Shown here in pieces: positions 10,500 through 21,921 of a stretch of DNA of 64,000 nt. Both the position numbers and the translations under genes were made by a program. The stretch's first letter is position 1. Every line of letters begins with the position of its first letter. Below the pieces are notes generated by a model. It ran no database searches. It was not told the origin of the DNA and saw only the letters and a program-made list of their open reading frames with translations. This DNA is from Brienomyrus brachyistius (Eukaryota > Chordata > Actinopteri > Osteoglossiformes > Mormyridae). The stretch is from NCBI RefSeq assembly GCF_023856365.1, contig NC_064548.1, forward strand, positions 7,303,642 through 7,367,641. Direction: 5' to 3'.

Positions 10500-11720
10500 T
10501 GGCGTAAGCAGTGGGTACCCAGCCTGTAATTACTGGATGATTATGGAAATGAGATGTGGTGGGGGGGTGGTACAGAGACTTTAAGTCCTGGGGGGCTGCA
10601 GTAAAAGCCCCCCTGCTGGTAACACTACTCATGGGCTGCCCTGATAGGTTTACAAGGTTTACATCTGTGTTCTCGTATCAGTGCGAGACTCAGTCGACCG
10701 GCCAAAAACCAGCACCAATTCTCCAGACAGCCTTTATTGGTTATAGCCAAACTGCCATCATCATCCCCCTCCATCAGGCACAACCGTCTGGGCGGTAGAG
10801 GAAAGACGTGACTCTGTGCCAGCTTCAGAGCTGAATGCCCCGCATAGGTCCGCTATCACCACCTGGAGCACATGCACGACCGCGACCGGAAGCTTTATCC
10901 AGCCGGATTCTGTCTGTGATAAATCAGTTTGCCGTGAGTCATCATCAGAGATCTGCACACTGACTGACTGGGGGTAAACAGGACTTAGAAACATCACATG
11001 TCTGAGGCCCCCTGAGTTTGCCAGCCATAGCCTGTTAAAGAGGAAATTACCTCCCTCAGCGGGTGGCAGAGGACAGAAGGTCTGACCTTCTCACATCAGG
11101 ACGGCTCCAGCATCACCAAACAGTTCCCACTCTTATGGTGTTCGTCACACTTCACTAAAACCCAACTTCTACAGGAATAAATTGATGAAGAAGGACAGGA
11201 AGTCGACTATAAATGCCCCTTTCAGCCTTTGAGATGATCGCAGAGGGGGAAAAAATAAGCAGTCAAATCGTACAAGTCACTCTGTTCTCCTGTCTGTGAA
11301 AGCTAATGGTCTTAAGTAGAGGAGTCAGCGTGAGTTTTCCCTCCCCTATGGCAGAATAAATGCCATAAGGAGATTATAGCATCGACCGGACCGCCGACTT
11401 TTAACAGGCTTTTAACGATGCAAAATCACCAACTCTTGTGTGCCAAATTGCCAGTGAGGTGTTGCTGTGTTCAGGAAAGCTCTTATCCCCCGTGCAAATC
11501 CTTCGCACACGCACGAGCATGGTCAGAGCGATTGGCACACGGACGGGAAGCAGGAGAGCAGCCGGTTTCAAGCAGCTGCCCAGCAAAAATTGCCATTATT
11601 ACTTATTGTTTCATCTAATAAATCCTCTACTTTCAACACCCAGGCTGTGGTTTGTCTGATATTTGTTTTGTAGGTTCTTCCTAAAATTGTTCTTCACCTC
11701 AAGTGCTGTAATTTCTTCTG
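10500..11720. other. Intergenic DNA, nothing recognised
   Basis: No coding similarity, tandem repeat or clear mobile element was seen. Confidence 0.5.
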
Positions 11721-11721
11721 T

Positions 11722-11873
11722 TTTAGACCAGGGTTCCACAATGACTTTGCAGATTCCCCTGCTCAAACACACCTTCTGAACCAGATAAGTAGCTGGTTAA
11801 GTTGTACTTCAGAAGACAAAACCTTTTTGAATCCTGGCTCTCCCAGATTGGAATTGGGGAACCCTGGTCTAAA
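11722..11873. mobile_element. Palindromic MITE with 16-bp perfect terminal inverted repeats
   Basis: TTTAGACCAGGGTTCC at 11722-11737 is repeated as its exact reverse complement at 11858-11873. The interior contains CTGCTCAAACACACCTTCTG. Total length is about 150 bp with no coding capacity. The CAGGGTTCC ends resemble abundant fish hAT-like MITEs. I saw no unambiguous 8-bp duplication. Confidence 0.7.
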
Positions 11874-11879
11874 CGGACC

Positions 11880-12680
11880 CTTCCTTTAGGCATCCAGGAA
11901 TATCAAAGTAACAAGAGTAATATAAATGTAACGAACCTCAACATATTGAAGCCATTCCATCTCTGCCCTCTAGCCAACATGAGTGATTCCTGTCCTGCCA
12001 CAAGCCCTGGTTTCAGGAAGGTGTCACTGCCGTTGTCACCCTTTTGCTCACAGCTAGTTATGGGAGACAGATGGGCGGAAGCGAGTACGTATCCCTACCT
12101 GAGGATTCCTGAGCGGTGAGTGAGCTACAGCAGGATAATCACTGTGACAGCTAGTCGGCAAGTGTGACTGTGACTGTCGTAGACCATCGGTTTGGTTCAC
12201 ATCGTTTCAGTCTTGACTGGTTGTTTCCTCTTTCATGAAAAGGAATGCATTTATTTAGCTTCATCAGGGAGTTGAAAAGGTCTTCTGTTTCTTTTCTTGG
12301 GGGCGTTTCTAGCTATTGCTAAAATCAGGGGCTAAGTGAAATCTATACGGGGCTTGACTTTTATTTTTTTTGAAGGAAGATTGGCATCAGGGCTAAGCTT
12401 AACTTATTCAGGGTTACAGCCCCAAGCGGTCAGAGCTAACCACGCCTTTTCCTAGCTTATAACAAATATACCTTGTGTTGAGGCATCTCCCTCTGTACTT
12501 ACTTCATGATGAATAGCACATAAATCATTTCACAAAGAATCAGAATAGCGTGAATTTTCTGTGTTTATCACACAGTGGCTGTTCTTCATGACTGGTCAGC
12601 TTAAAGGCCCACGGAGCCCCGTTAGTGCATGATCCATCTTGAATGTGCCACTTTCATTCTTATTCACAGGTTATGATTTT
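11880..12680. other. Intergenic DNA with a possible old hAT fragment
   Basis: GGGGCGTTTCTAGCTATTGC near 12300 and the following GGGGCTAAGT words recall old fish hAT fragments, but no ends are visible. Nothing else was recognised. Confidence 0.35.
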
Positions 12681-12686
12681 CTAGTA

Positions 12687-13020
12687 GGGGGCGGCATGGT
12701 GGTGCAGTGGTTAGCATGGTGGTGCAGTGGTTCGAGTATCCGCCTGGGTTACATGTGTGCGGAGTTTGCATGTTCTCCCCATGTCGTCGTGGGGTTTCCT
12801 CCAGGTACTCCGGTTTCCCCCCACAGTCCGAAAACATGCTGAGGCTAACTGGAGTTACTAAATTGGTGTGAGTGAATGGTGTGTGAGTGTGCCCTGTGAT
12901 GGGCTGGCCCCCCATCCTGGGTTGTTCCCTGCCTCGTGCCCATTGCTTCCGGGATAGGCTCTGGACCCTCCGTGACCCAGTAGGATAAGCAGTTTGGAAA
13001 ATGGATGGATGGATGGATTC
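12687..13020 (+). mobile_element. SINE copy with duplicated box A region
   Basis: It is the same family as 9546-9900, flanked by TCTAGTA at 12680-12686 and 13021-13027. The head is rearranged: GCATGGTGGTGCAGTGGTT occurs twice in tandem, and the normal spacer between box A and box B (CGCACTGTCGCC in the first copy) is lost. About 25 bases of the body (the CCCGTAGGTGTGC part) are also missing. The ATGG tail is intact. Confidence 0.85.
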
Positions 13021-13078
13021 TCTAGTACTTTATGTACTGAAACATTCCTCATGTTAAATTTTTGATTACTCATAGACT

Positions 13079-13349
13079 CTTTCTTTTCCTTCCTTCCCTT
13101 CTTTCCTTCCTTCCTTTCCTGCCTTCCTTCCCTTCATTCCTTCCTTCTGTTCTTTCCTTTCCTTCCTGCCTTCCTTCCCTTCTTTCCCTCCTTCCTTTAT
13201 TCCTTCCTTTCTTTCCTTCAATCCTCTCTACCTTCCCTTCTTTCCTTCCTTCTTTCCTTCCTTCCCTTATTTCCTGCCTTCCTACTTTCCTTCCCTTCCT
13301 TCCTTCTGTCTTTCCTTACTTTCTTTCTATCCTTCCTTTCTTCCTTTCA
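13079..13349. repeat. Polypyrimidine (TTCC/CTTT)n tract
   Basis: About 270 bases of nearly pure C and T on the plus strand, in TTCC, TTTCC and CTTCC units. It encodes Ser/Leu/Pro/Phe open frames that are artefacts. Such mirror-symmetric tracts can form triplex DNA. Confidence 0.9.
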
Positions 13350-13960
13350 TACTGCTATGGAGTTAGATTTAAGATGTACTGCCTGTAAAATATTTCTGAG
13401 GAATTAAAAGACAGCAGCTTTCAGACCTGACTCTGCCTGTGAAAGTAAATATGACTTTGATATGAGGCCCTCTGGCCCACAGACACCTGGTAGGTAACGG
13501 ACACTTTATTATCCGTCAGAAAAGGTTCGAAGACGGAGCTTCGGTATTCTATCCTTCATCAGACAGGCAGATGTTAAAAGAAATTTGGGAAAAAAATCGT
13601 CTGATGAATATGCAAGAAATATGCTGTCAGAAAAGCACCGTTTATTTCAGCCACAAGACAGCTATGAAATTGCTGCCAACGCAGTCATCTGAGTAGGGGG
13701 ACCAGGCTGGGATCCAGAGCAGCCCCCTCCATGCAGCAACACCCCCAGAGTGCTCTGTGCTGCAATTAGAGAGCAATTAGGCGGCTATGGGGCTACATGC
13801 AGGATGCCTAGTAATCAGCCGGTGACATTTGCGGGCTTTTGACTCTCTTAAAAGGGTCTGCATGGCCCCACACAGTGCTCCCACCTCACCCAATCAGTGC
13901 CTAGCGATTCAAAAAAAGGCCACACCCCCAATCCTGGCCAGCCTGCTAGTCCCTAATGAT
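13350..13960. other. Intergenic DNA, nothing recognised
   Basis: No gene, tandem array or mobile-element end was seen before the hAT element at 13970. Confidence 0.5.
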
Positions 13961-13969
13961 GCAAGTACT

Positions 13970-14214
13970 CAGGGACGGATTACGGACTGGGCCAACGCTT
14001 ATCAGCAATGTATTTTCGTTTGTCTATTTTAGAGGGCCTACATTCTTTGATCCTCTGCCTTCAAGGGCCCCTGACCCTATAGGGAGGGTGTTTGGCTGCC
14101 AAGGGCCCTTGAATTGTGGTGGTTGTGGTGGTGGTGGTGGTGGTGATGGTGGTGGGGGGGGGGCCCTCGCGAACGTTTTGCCCAGGGGCCCACACAACCC
14201 ATAATCCGTCCCTG
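13970..14214. mobile_element. Non-autonomous hAT element with perfect 8-bp target-site duplication
   Basis: The element begins CAGGGACGGATTACGG and ends ATAATCCGTCCCTG, giving 13-14-bp inverted termini with one mismatch. CAAGTACT flanks both sides (13962-13969 and 14215-14222), the 8-bp duplication diagnostic of hAT transposons. The 245-bp interior has a GGT/GGTGAT microsatellite at about 14116-14160 and no transposase. Confidence 0.92.
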
Positions 14215-14892
14215 CAAGTACTGCTCCCTCAGACCTCCAAATCACTGTTATGTCTATGGGAATCTCAGAGCTTTCTGTGAATTGTAATTCAGTCTACAAA
14301 GCATGCAATTACATCCATCTGCAGGCAGGGACATGTCCCATCCTCCCACTGAGTGAGCTCCAGCACCAGCCACAGCGCCCCCTATCTTCTGCTCCAGAAC
14401 AAAACACAGCTTGTGATTTCAGCTGGTATCCTGCTTGGGTGATGAACAGAGTGTTCCAGGATCAGCACTCTTGCTGGGTCACAGACCTGCTGGCTCAGGG
14501 TTAAGTTCAGTGTGAAAGTTTAGTCATCCTTGAGGGAGGGCGGGTGAATCCTGCTGATTCAGTCTTATGGTACAGGAATAATTGCTGGAGTTTTGCTAAC
14601 AGAAGTCGGTTGCTGTGGAATATCAAACTTTCTTTTACATAGGATAATATATTGATCCCAATTTGTTATAGTAATTATTTTATAATTTAACCTTTTCCTT
14701 GTATAAGTGGTAAAATAAGCTACAGTTATAAATTAATTTCCATTGAATCTCTGGAAAACCAAGGAACCATAGGAGAGAGCAGGACCTGGAATTACTTTGT
14801 CGATTTCCCAAAATCCACATGAAAGTAAAATGTTACGATTGCAAAACCCAGGAATTAAAGCAGCACACAGAACAGCATGAGCTAAAGTGGCA

Positions 14893-15252
14893 CTACTGAC
14901 AGTATTACAGACCATCCCCCTTTCACCATACGGTATTACAGACCATCCCCCTCTCACCACACAGTATTACAGACTGTCCTTCTCTCACTACTGACAGTAT
15001 TACAGACCACCCCCTCTTACCACACAGTATTACAGACCACCCACCTCTAACCATACAGTATTACAGACCACCCCTCTCACCACATAGTATTCCAGGCCAT
15101 CCTTTTCTCACTATTGACAATATTATAGACCACCCCCCTCTCACCACACAATATTACAGACCACCTTCTCTCACTACCGACAGTATTACAGACTGCCCCC
15201 CTCTCATCACACAGTATTACAAACCACCCCCCCCTCACAACTGACAGTATTT
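14893..15252. repeat. About 31-bp minisatellite (CAGTATTACAGACCA unit)
   Basis: Around 12 irregular units, each with CAGTATTACAGACCA followed by CCCCCTCTCACCACA or a variant ending CTACTGA. Two unit subtypes alternate irregularly. Confidence 0.85.
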
Positions 15253-17288
15253 TAAAGATCAGTATTCATGGCTGTTGTCACTGGGTCTGCGGAGGTCATC
15301 GATGTGGATCAGACTGGCCGTCATCATCAGCTGAAAGCCCGAACTTAATTACAGGTCACCACGACGACATCGCTGACCCACGAATTCAGCATTAAAGGCT
15401 CTTCAGTCGCAAAATAATCATCATTATCTGATTTTCATTTTGTTCTATATTAGGAATGACGTGTTTAATACTCATTATTTGTTAATGAACGGCCGCTATG
15501 TGTCATGTATGGAAGCTGCGTGTCTTGGCAGAGGGCGGGGCTGGGAGGATGGTGGTCTTTTATCTGCTACAATGGGTACAGACTGCCGGGAAATGGGAAT
15601 GAGGGTTCTGCTGGTGTTGGAGCTGGATTTGATACATTCTGGAACAAAATGGCTGACATTGCATCATCCAGGTGGGGGCTACACAGTGGTGGTAGCCACT
15701 CCCTATTTAAAGTCGTTCCCTATTGCTTCTGTAAAGTGGTTTAGCTGTCATGAAAAGCGTGATATAAATGAAGCATTCATTCTTTGTTCATTCCTACAGC
15801 GCTGACACTGAGGCCAGTGGCCAGGACGTGGGAATGGGCTCCTTCTGGTGTCACGGTCCTACTCAGCAAGTCCAGGAAAGCCACAGACTGCTGCATGTTC
15901 CCATGGCTAATCCGACTCCACCTAGTAGCAGGGATTCGGCAGTTGGGGCCCCCACCACTATCCCAGAAGACAAACAATGTTGTTATCAAAGCTGACTATT
16001 GCTTTGTGAGGAAATTTGAAGAGCAATTACATGAATGGGGCCCCCTGGTGAGACAACATTTATCCTCAGATCCAGGGTTTGTATCTCTGCTCTTCAGTTA
16101 TGGGCAGAGTGGCTCGTCCAGATGAATGACCTCACTGTCACTGTGCAGATTATCTTAAACTCAGGAGCACTGGCGGGTTTAGGTATAGGCAGCCACCCGG
16201 GGGGGGCATCTTACCAGGGGCAGTTTTCTATTGCTCATTTGCACGTCACGCCAGTGATATCATGTCACTGTATGTGTGGTTTAACCTTGTTGGAGTGGGC
16301 GCCATGATTCGGAGCTGGACAGAAGAAGAAGTAGGAGATGGGGAGGGGGGCGGAGCTGGGCTGACCTCAGGTCGCCCCACTGGAAGCCCGAGGTGGGGGA
16401 AGCAGAATCTATTGAATAATGCACCAGTGACTTTGTACAGTACTCAGTCACATTATAAAATGTTACTAAATACTACTAAATGCTATTAAATGCTAAATAA
16501 ACCACAATGCATTCATACGTTAAATATACAGTTTCATAGACAAATTGTTGCATTTTTCTGGTTTATGTGAAATCCTCCTGAATAATATAACGCCAGTCTG
16601 CACACCCCCAAGGTGAATTTGTTGAGTTTTGACTCTTGGCTGACAGTGTTGGAGGACGGGTGGCGTAATGAAGCTCGAGTGGAAAATTAACACAAATGGA
16701 AAATAAAAGGTCTGAGCCATCAGGTGCCCAGTTTAGTCTATTTCAAATACCTCCATAAAAATGGTGTTTAGTGCTGAAGGGTGCTTTATTTTTATTGGTG
16801 GAGGGGAAGGAGTAGGAGAAGGAGATGGACACTCACTTTTTGTTGCCTGTGGGGATGGGTGCTGAAGGGGGGGAATCGCCCTTAGCTATATATATAAGCT
16901 AGAAACTGTCACTGGTCAGGATGCGTCATGCATGATCCGGGGGGGGGTGTGACTTGTGGAATCTATGCCCACTGCATGCATCTAACCCAGACCCTACACA
17001 TTTTCCTACAAAGAGGATACATCTCTCCGAAAATACTCCAGTAAGAGCCTCCAGTCTTGTACTGATGTTTCTGACTGAGCTGGTCCCTCTCCACACCAGA
17101 AGCCCCCGTAATGGGTAACGCAGTGAACATTAAACTGAACATCAGAGCCATTTCCCAGGCTAATGATGTCTGATTAAATGGCAAACTGGAGAAGTGGGAC
17201 AATGAGTCACTATTTTGCAGAATATATCTGACATCAGGGAAATTTAAATCCAACAATCGCACCTCAAATCCTGAATCAAACAAGATCT
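15253..17288. other. Intergenic DNA, no gene recognised
   Basis: CACTGGCGGGTTTAGG near 16170 and CACGCCAGTG near 16250 are suggestive of the ends of a short hAT-like element, but no flanking duplication matches. Nothing else stands out. Confidence 0.4.
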
Positions 17289-17296
17289 CTTTATAT

Positions 17297-17622
17297 CAGG
17301 GGTCACCAATCTTTTTAAGACTGAGAGCTACTTCTCGGGTACTGAGCCATACGAAGGGCTACCAGTTTGAAACGCCCTCCTAAACTTATCTAAACTCCAT
17401 GCATAATAAACATTTTTATTAAGTTTTAAATGCTTTCTTTTAGGTATTGTCATTTTCAAAACTATATAAATGCAAATGTGATTAAAGTAGAATAGCAACA
17501 CAATGAAATTAAATTTTAGACGCCGCTCACTCGTGAATTGTGCTATTTTTAGAACAGGTGGACGACTCATGTGGTCCTTGGGGGCATCCTGGTGCCCGCG
17601 GGCACCATGTTGGTGACCCCTG
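17297..17622. mobile_element. Non-autonomous hAT element with perfect 8-bp target-site duplication
   Basis: The termini CAGGGGTCACCAA and TTGGTGACCCCTG are exact reverse complements. CTTTATAT occurs immediately outside both ends (17289-17296 and 17623-17630). The 326-bp interior contains GAGAGCTACTTCTCGGGTAC and GGTGCCCGCGGGCACCATG; no transposase frame is present. The exact duplication and intact ends suggest a fairly young insertion. Confidence 0.93.
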
Positions 17623-17630
17623 CTTTATAT

Positions 17631-19110
17631 AAATATGACACCATTGTCGTGCATGAGATGAAATATTTAATAAGGCCTGACATATGCGATAATCACACTC
17701 GAGGCTGACCCAGTGAGACTCAGCTGAACCCCACCCAAGAGCAGCAGAAAACAAATTCTGTCATTTCATCTATATTAAAAACATTTCAGCAGTACCAAGT
17801 AATTGGTGTCAGTTTCACAAGAAACGCAGTGAAATATTAAAATGAACGTCGCTAACTGTAATATCATGGAATTCAACCAGAGGTATTTCTTCAGATTTTT
17901 TTCACTCGCTCCTTTGCACCCCCTAACCAATTGGTGCCCTAGGCGGTCGCCTATGTTGCCTATAGAGTGAGCTACCCCAGTCCTATTTTATATCCATAAT
18001 TAAATATAACCAAACAGTTAAAATCTTAAAAAAATGCATAAGGACAGATTAGACATCAATGTATCAATATTTGGTAGCTGTCAATTTTTCTTTACATTTT
18101 TTTTTTTTTTACAAAACAAGCCCTCTAAAATTCTGCATGTTTTTCTGTATTTGAATTTTTGATTTAGCTCCTAATGACAAAGGCTATCAAAGCAGCTTTG
18201 TTCTTTTAACTTGAAGAAGCGCTTATCATGCACAGGGACAAAAAAGGCAAATGAGATATATTTCTGTTGACATCAAAAAGAGCTGTTTTTAAACTGCGTG
18301 CATGAAAGAGTCTGGCCTGTGATCCATATGGTAAATAACATCTCAAGGGAAATGAATAGTAGCAGAGTGGCTGCCAGTGGGATACAACTGGAACTGGCTC
18401 TGTGTCACTGGTGAAAAAAAGACACCAAAATTGAGCCCCAAAGATACATTACATCTGGCCCAGATTCCACCACACAGGTTACTGGCTGCAGGCGTGGTCA
18501 CCCCCTTTGGCCACACCCACCTATAGATGACATCAGTCATTCGTCATTCACACCTGCAATTAATCTCCGTCTGTCGCTATCCTCTATGTCTGCTTATATC
18601 CATTTCGAGTACTTGTTTCCACCCCATTCTCCAGTTGCCTGGCCCGCTGCAGTCAGTACTGCCCGCTCTGGAGACTCTGACAAACAGGGGGCCTCATATC
18701 TACCTGAAAGGGTCTGTGGTGAAGAGGTAGCAGATGAAAGATTCACTCCTGTGGGAAAGAGGATATCTCCACCTGTAAGTGTTCAAGTTGTCATGAAATG
18801 GAAACTTTCTAATATTATATGATGAACCCAATTTATCAAAGTGTGTTTTCCGTAAATGTTCAAGTGTTAATGAGAAAATGGGGAAGCGGCTGGTGAGACT
18901 GACCCTAACTTTCCTAGACCTTCCTTGAAATGCAATAACTGCTTTAATAAGGAGAGAAATTCGCATGCTTACGTCTGTAAGACTGTGCCTAACAAACTAG
19001 CCTCATTAAGCATGATACACAAGTAACTGCAGCGTGTATGTTAACTCCGGCAGGTCATTCTTTCTGGAATAGCCAATTTGCATTCAGATGGTATGTAGTG
19101 CTGGGCATTT
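17631..19110. other. Intergenic DNA, nothing firm
   Basis: A short GC-rich patch, GGTGCCCTAGGCGGTCGCCT near 17933, resembles old DNA-transposon debris. Otherwise it is AT-rich with no features. Confidence 0.4.
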
Positions 19111-19114
19111 CAGG

Positions 19115-19240
19115 TTCAGAAGCTACGAATCCAGACCAGGATTTTGTTTCTACCAACCAGTTGAGTTACTCTGTGACTATCACTCTATGCTCAAGTTGTT
19201 GGTAGAAACAAAACCCTGGTCTGGATTTGTAGCTTCTGAA
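19115..19240. mobile_element. 126-bp near-perfect hairpin, MITE-like
   Basis: An arm of about 51 bases at 19115-19165 (TTCAGAAGCTACGAATCCAG start) recurs as its reverse complement at 19190-19240, with about three mismatches or small gaps, around a 24-base loop. A transcript in either direction would fold into a long stem. No coding content or flanking duplication was identified. Confidence 0.8.
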
Positions 19241-19490
19241 CAGGTTTGCTCAAACCCCTGTGCCTGCCTGTGTGACTCCGTGCCCTGCAGTGAAATAGCA
19301 TCCCATTCAGGGTGCCCGCTAAATGGGTCTAAACCACAGCTCTGCACTGGATAGCCATGGATGGAAGGATGGATAAATGTTGGAGACTATAGAAGACAGA
19401 GGGAACTGTCCAATCAGGCTCTGGGAAGTTCTTTGTCTTCCTCCTCCCCCTGCACCTCATCAGGTCATGCTGGACCTTAACACCAGCTGG

Positions 19491-20772
19491 GATAGCAGGG
19501 TGACTCCAGGCTATCAGCAGGGCATCTATGGTGACTCCAGGCTATCAGCAGGGCATCTATGGTGACTCCAGGCCATCGGTAGGTCATCTATGGTGACTCC
19601 AGGCTATCGGTAGGTCATCTATGGTGACTCCAGGCTATCGGTAGGTCATCTATGGTGACTCCAGGCTATCAGTAGGTCATCTATGGTGACTCCAGGCTAT
19701 CGGTAGGTCATCTATGGTGACTCCAGGCTATCGGTAGGTCATCTATGGTGACTCCAGGCTATCGGTAGGTCATCTATGGTGACTCCAGGCTATCGGCAGG
19801 GCATCTATGGTGACTCCAGGCTATCGGCAGGACATCTATGGTGACTCCAGGCTATCGGTAGGTCATCTATGGTGACTCCAGGCTATCGGCAAGGCATCTA
19901 TGGTGACTCCAGGCTATCGGCAGGACATCTATGGTGACTCCAGGCCATCGGTAGGTCATCTATGGTGACTCCAGGCTATCGGCAGGACATCTATGGTGAC
20001 TCCAGGCTATCGGTAGGTCATCTATGGTGACTCCAGGCTATCGGCAGGGCATCTATGGTGACTCCAGGCTATCGGCAGGGCATCTATGGTGACTCCAGGC
20101 TATCGGCAGGACATCTATGGTGACTCCAGGCTATCGGTAGGTCATCTATGGTGACTCCAGGCTATCGGCAAGGCATCTATGGTGACTCCAGGCTATCGGC
20201 AGGTCATCTATGGTGACTCCAGGCTATCGGCAGGTCATCTATGGTGACTCCAGGCCATCGGCAGGGCATCTATGGTGACTCCAGGCTATCGGCAGGGCAT
20301 CTATGGTGACTCCAGGCCATCAGCAGGGCATCTATGGTGACTCCAGGCTATCGGTAGGTCATCTATGGTGACTCCAGGCTATCGGCAAGGCATCTATGGT
20401 GACTCCAGGCTATCGGCAGGTCATCTATGGTGACTCCAGGCTATCGGCAGGTCATCTATGGTGACTCCAGGCTATCGGTAGGTCATCTATGGTGACTCCA
20501 GGCTATCTGTAGGTCATCTATGGTGACTCCAGGCTATCGGTAGGTCATCTATGGTGACTCCAGGCTATCGGTAGGTCATCTATGGTGACTCCAGGCCATC
20601 GGTAGGTCATCTATGGTGACTCCAGGCTATCGGTAGGTCATCTATGGTGACTCCAGGCTATCGGTAGGTCATCTATGGTGACTCCAGGCTATCGGCAGGG
20701 CATCTATGGTGACTCCAGGCTATCGGCAGGGCATCTATGGTGACTCCAGGCTATCGGTAGGTCATCTATGGT
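19491..20772. repeat. 31-bp minisatellite, about 41 units
   Basis: The unit core is GGTGACTCCAGGCTATCGG followed by TAGGTCATCTAT or CAGGGCATCTAT. The units are highly uniform; differences are a few alternating bases (TAGGTC, CAGGGC, CAGGAC, CAAGGC), giving a variant code along the array. There is no open frame. Confidence 0.95.
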
Positions 20773-21318
20773 CATTAATGAGACTGGAGTAATTCAGCAG
20801 GAAACGGCAGTCCCCTTTAATAAGGTGTGAAGTTTGGTATTGATTCTGGGAAGTTCTCTCACTACTGTGTCAGACTTTTTCTGTGGTCGGTGATAGTTTG
20901 GGTTGGACACTTTGACTCATATTTTCAGTTTAACAATGGACGCCTGGGGTCCATAAGACCTCGCATGCATGATGATGCAAACAGCCCTAATAACTAATGT
21001 CCCATTTCAAAGCACTCTACTTTACTCCCAACTGCAGAATTTCTGATAAACTCTTACAGCTTTGTTCCTTCTTGTCTTTTGAGGTATTCATTAATCAACT
21101 GTCAGAGTGTGTAACAATACTATCTTCTAACCACATATGCTGGTCAGAGTTGCAGGCGATTTCCAACTAACGGAGCCCTGGATGTTCAATTATAGAGTTT
21201 TTCTTGCTTTCAATGGTTTGCACATTAGTATGTTGGGTGGAGCATGTATTATGTAATGCATTTAGACTGACAGTGTTACATAAAATTGCAATTTAGAGAA
21301 AGTTTAAATACCATATAC
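20773..21318. other. Intergenic DNA, nothing recognised
   Basis: AT-rich sequence without gene or repeat signal. Confidence 0.5.
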
Positions 21319-21407
21319 CAGTGTTTCTCAAAAGTTCCCTGGGGGGTTGAGAGGTAGCAAAAAATGGACTGTCTGGGGCTCCCCGAGGACTGGTTTGAGA
21401 AACCCTG
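21319..21407. mobile_element. 89-bp palindromic hAT-like MITE remnant
   Basis: The ends CAGTGTTTCTCAAA and TTTGAGAAACCCTG are near-perfect inverted repeats. The interior reads GGGGCTCCCCGAGGACTGG. No matching 8-bp flank was found, so one border may be lost. It abuts the SINE at 21416. Confidence 0.6.
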
Positions 21408-21415
21408 GTTTATCG

Positions 21416-21775
21416 AATCCACCCATTTCTGAAACCACTTATCCTATTCAGGATTGTGAGCGATCCAAAGCCTATTCTGGAGGCTATGGGCACAAGACAG
21501 GGAACAACCCAGGATGGGGAGCCAAGACATCGCAGGGCATTCAGACACCATTCACTTACACTTATGGGCAATTTTGATAACTCCAATCAGCCTCAGCATG
21601 TTTTTGGACTATGGTGGGGTGGGCGGGGGGGGGGGGGGGGGGTACCCAGAGAACATCCCCACAACAACAAAGGGGGAACATGCAAACTCCACACACATGG
21701 AGCCATGGCGGAGATCAAGTACTGCTCCCAGAGATGGGAGGCAACAGTGCTAACCATTACACCACTATGTTCAGG
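21416..21775 (-). mobile_element. Diverged full-length SINE copy, minus strand
   Basis: The reverse complement follows the 9546-9900 family: AGCCTCAGCATGTTTTTGGA, AACATGCAAACTCC, and at the far end GCTAACCATTACACCACTAT matching the box A head. A run of about 20 G interrupts the middle. It is the most diverged of the near-full copies. Confidence 0.8.
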
Positions 21776-21921
21776 TCAATAATATATAATTTTTTAAAGT
21801 GCAAGGTGATTCAAAACTAATCTAAAAGCTTACAATTCAAATATCATGTTAAACATTCAGATGAACACATAATAGGATGTTGGGTTACATCTCTAGGTGT
21901 GTGAATTTTAAGTGATGGAAG

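Noticed and set aside
13062..13388. 108-codon Ser/Leu/Phe/Pro frame resembling a membrane protein
   Set aside because: Encoded entirely by a polypyrimidine tract; composition artefact.
16150..16260. hAT-like element with CACTGGCG and CGCCAGTG ends
   Set aside because: The inverted ends are only eight bases and the flanking 8-mers do not match.
19491..20772. CRISPR-like regular repeats
   Set aside because: Units are directly adjacent with no unique spacers, and the genome is a vertebrate. The same applies to all the other tandem arrays here.
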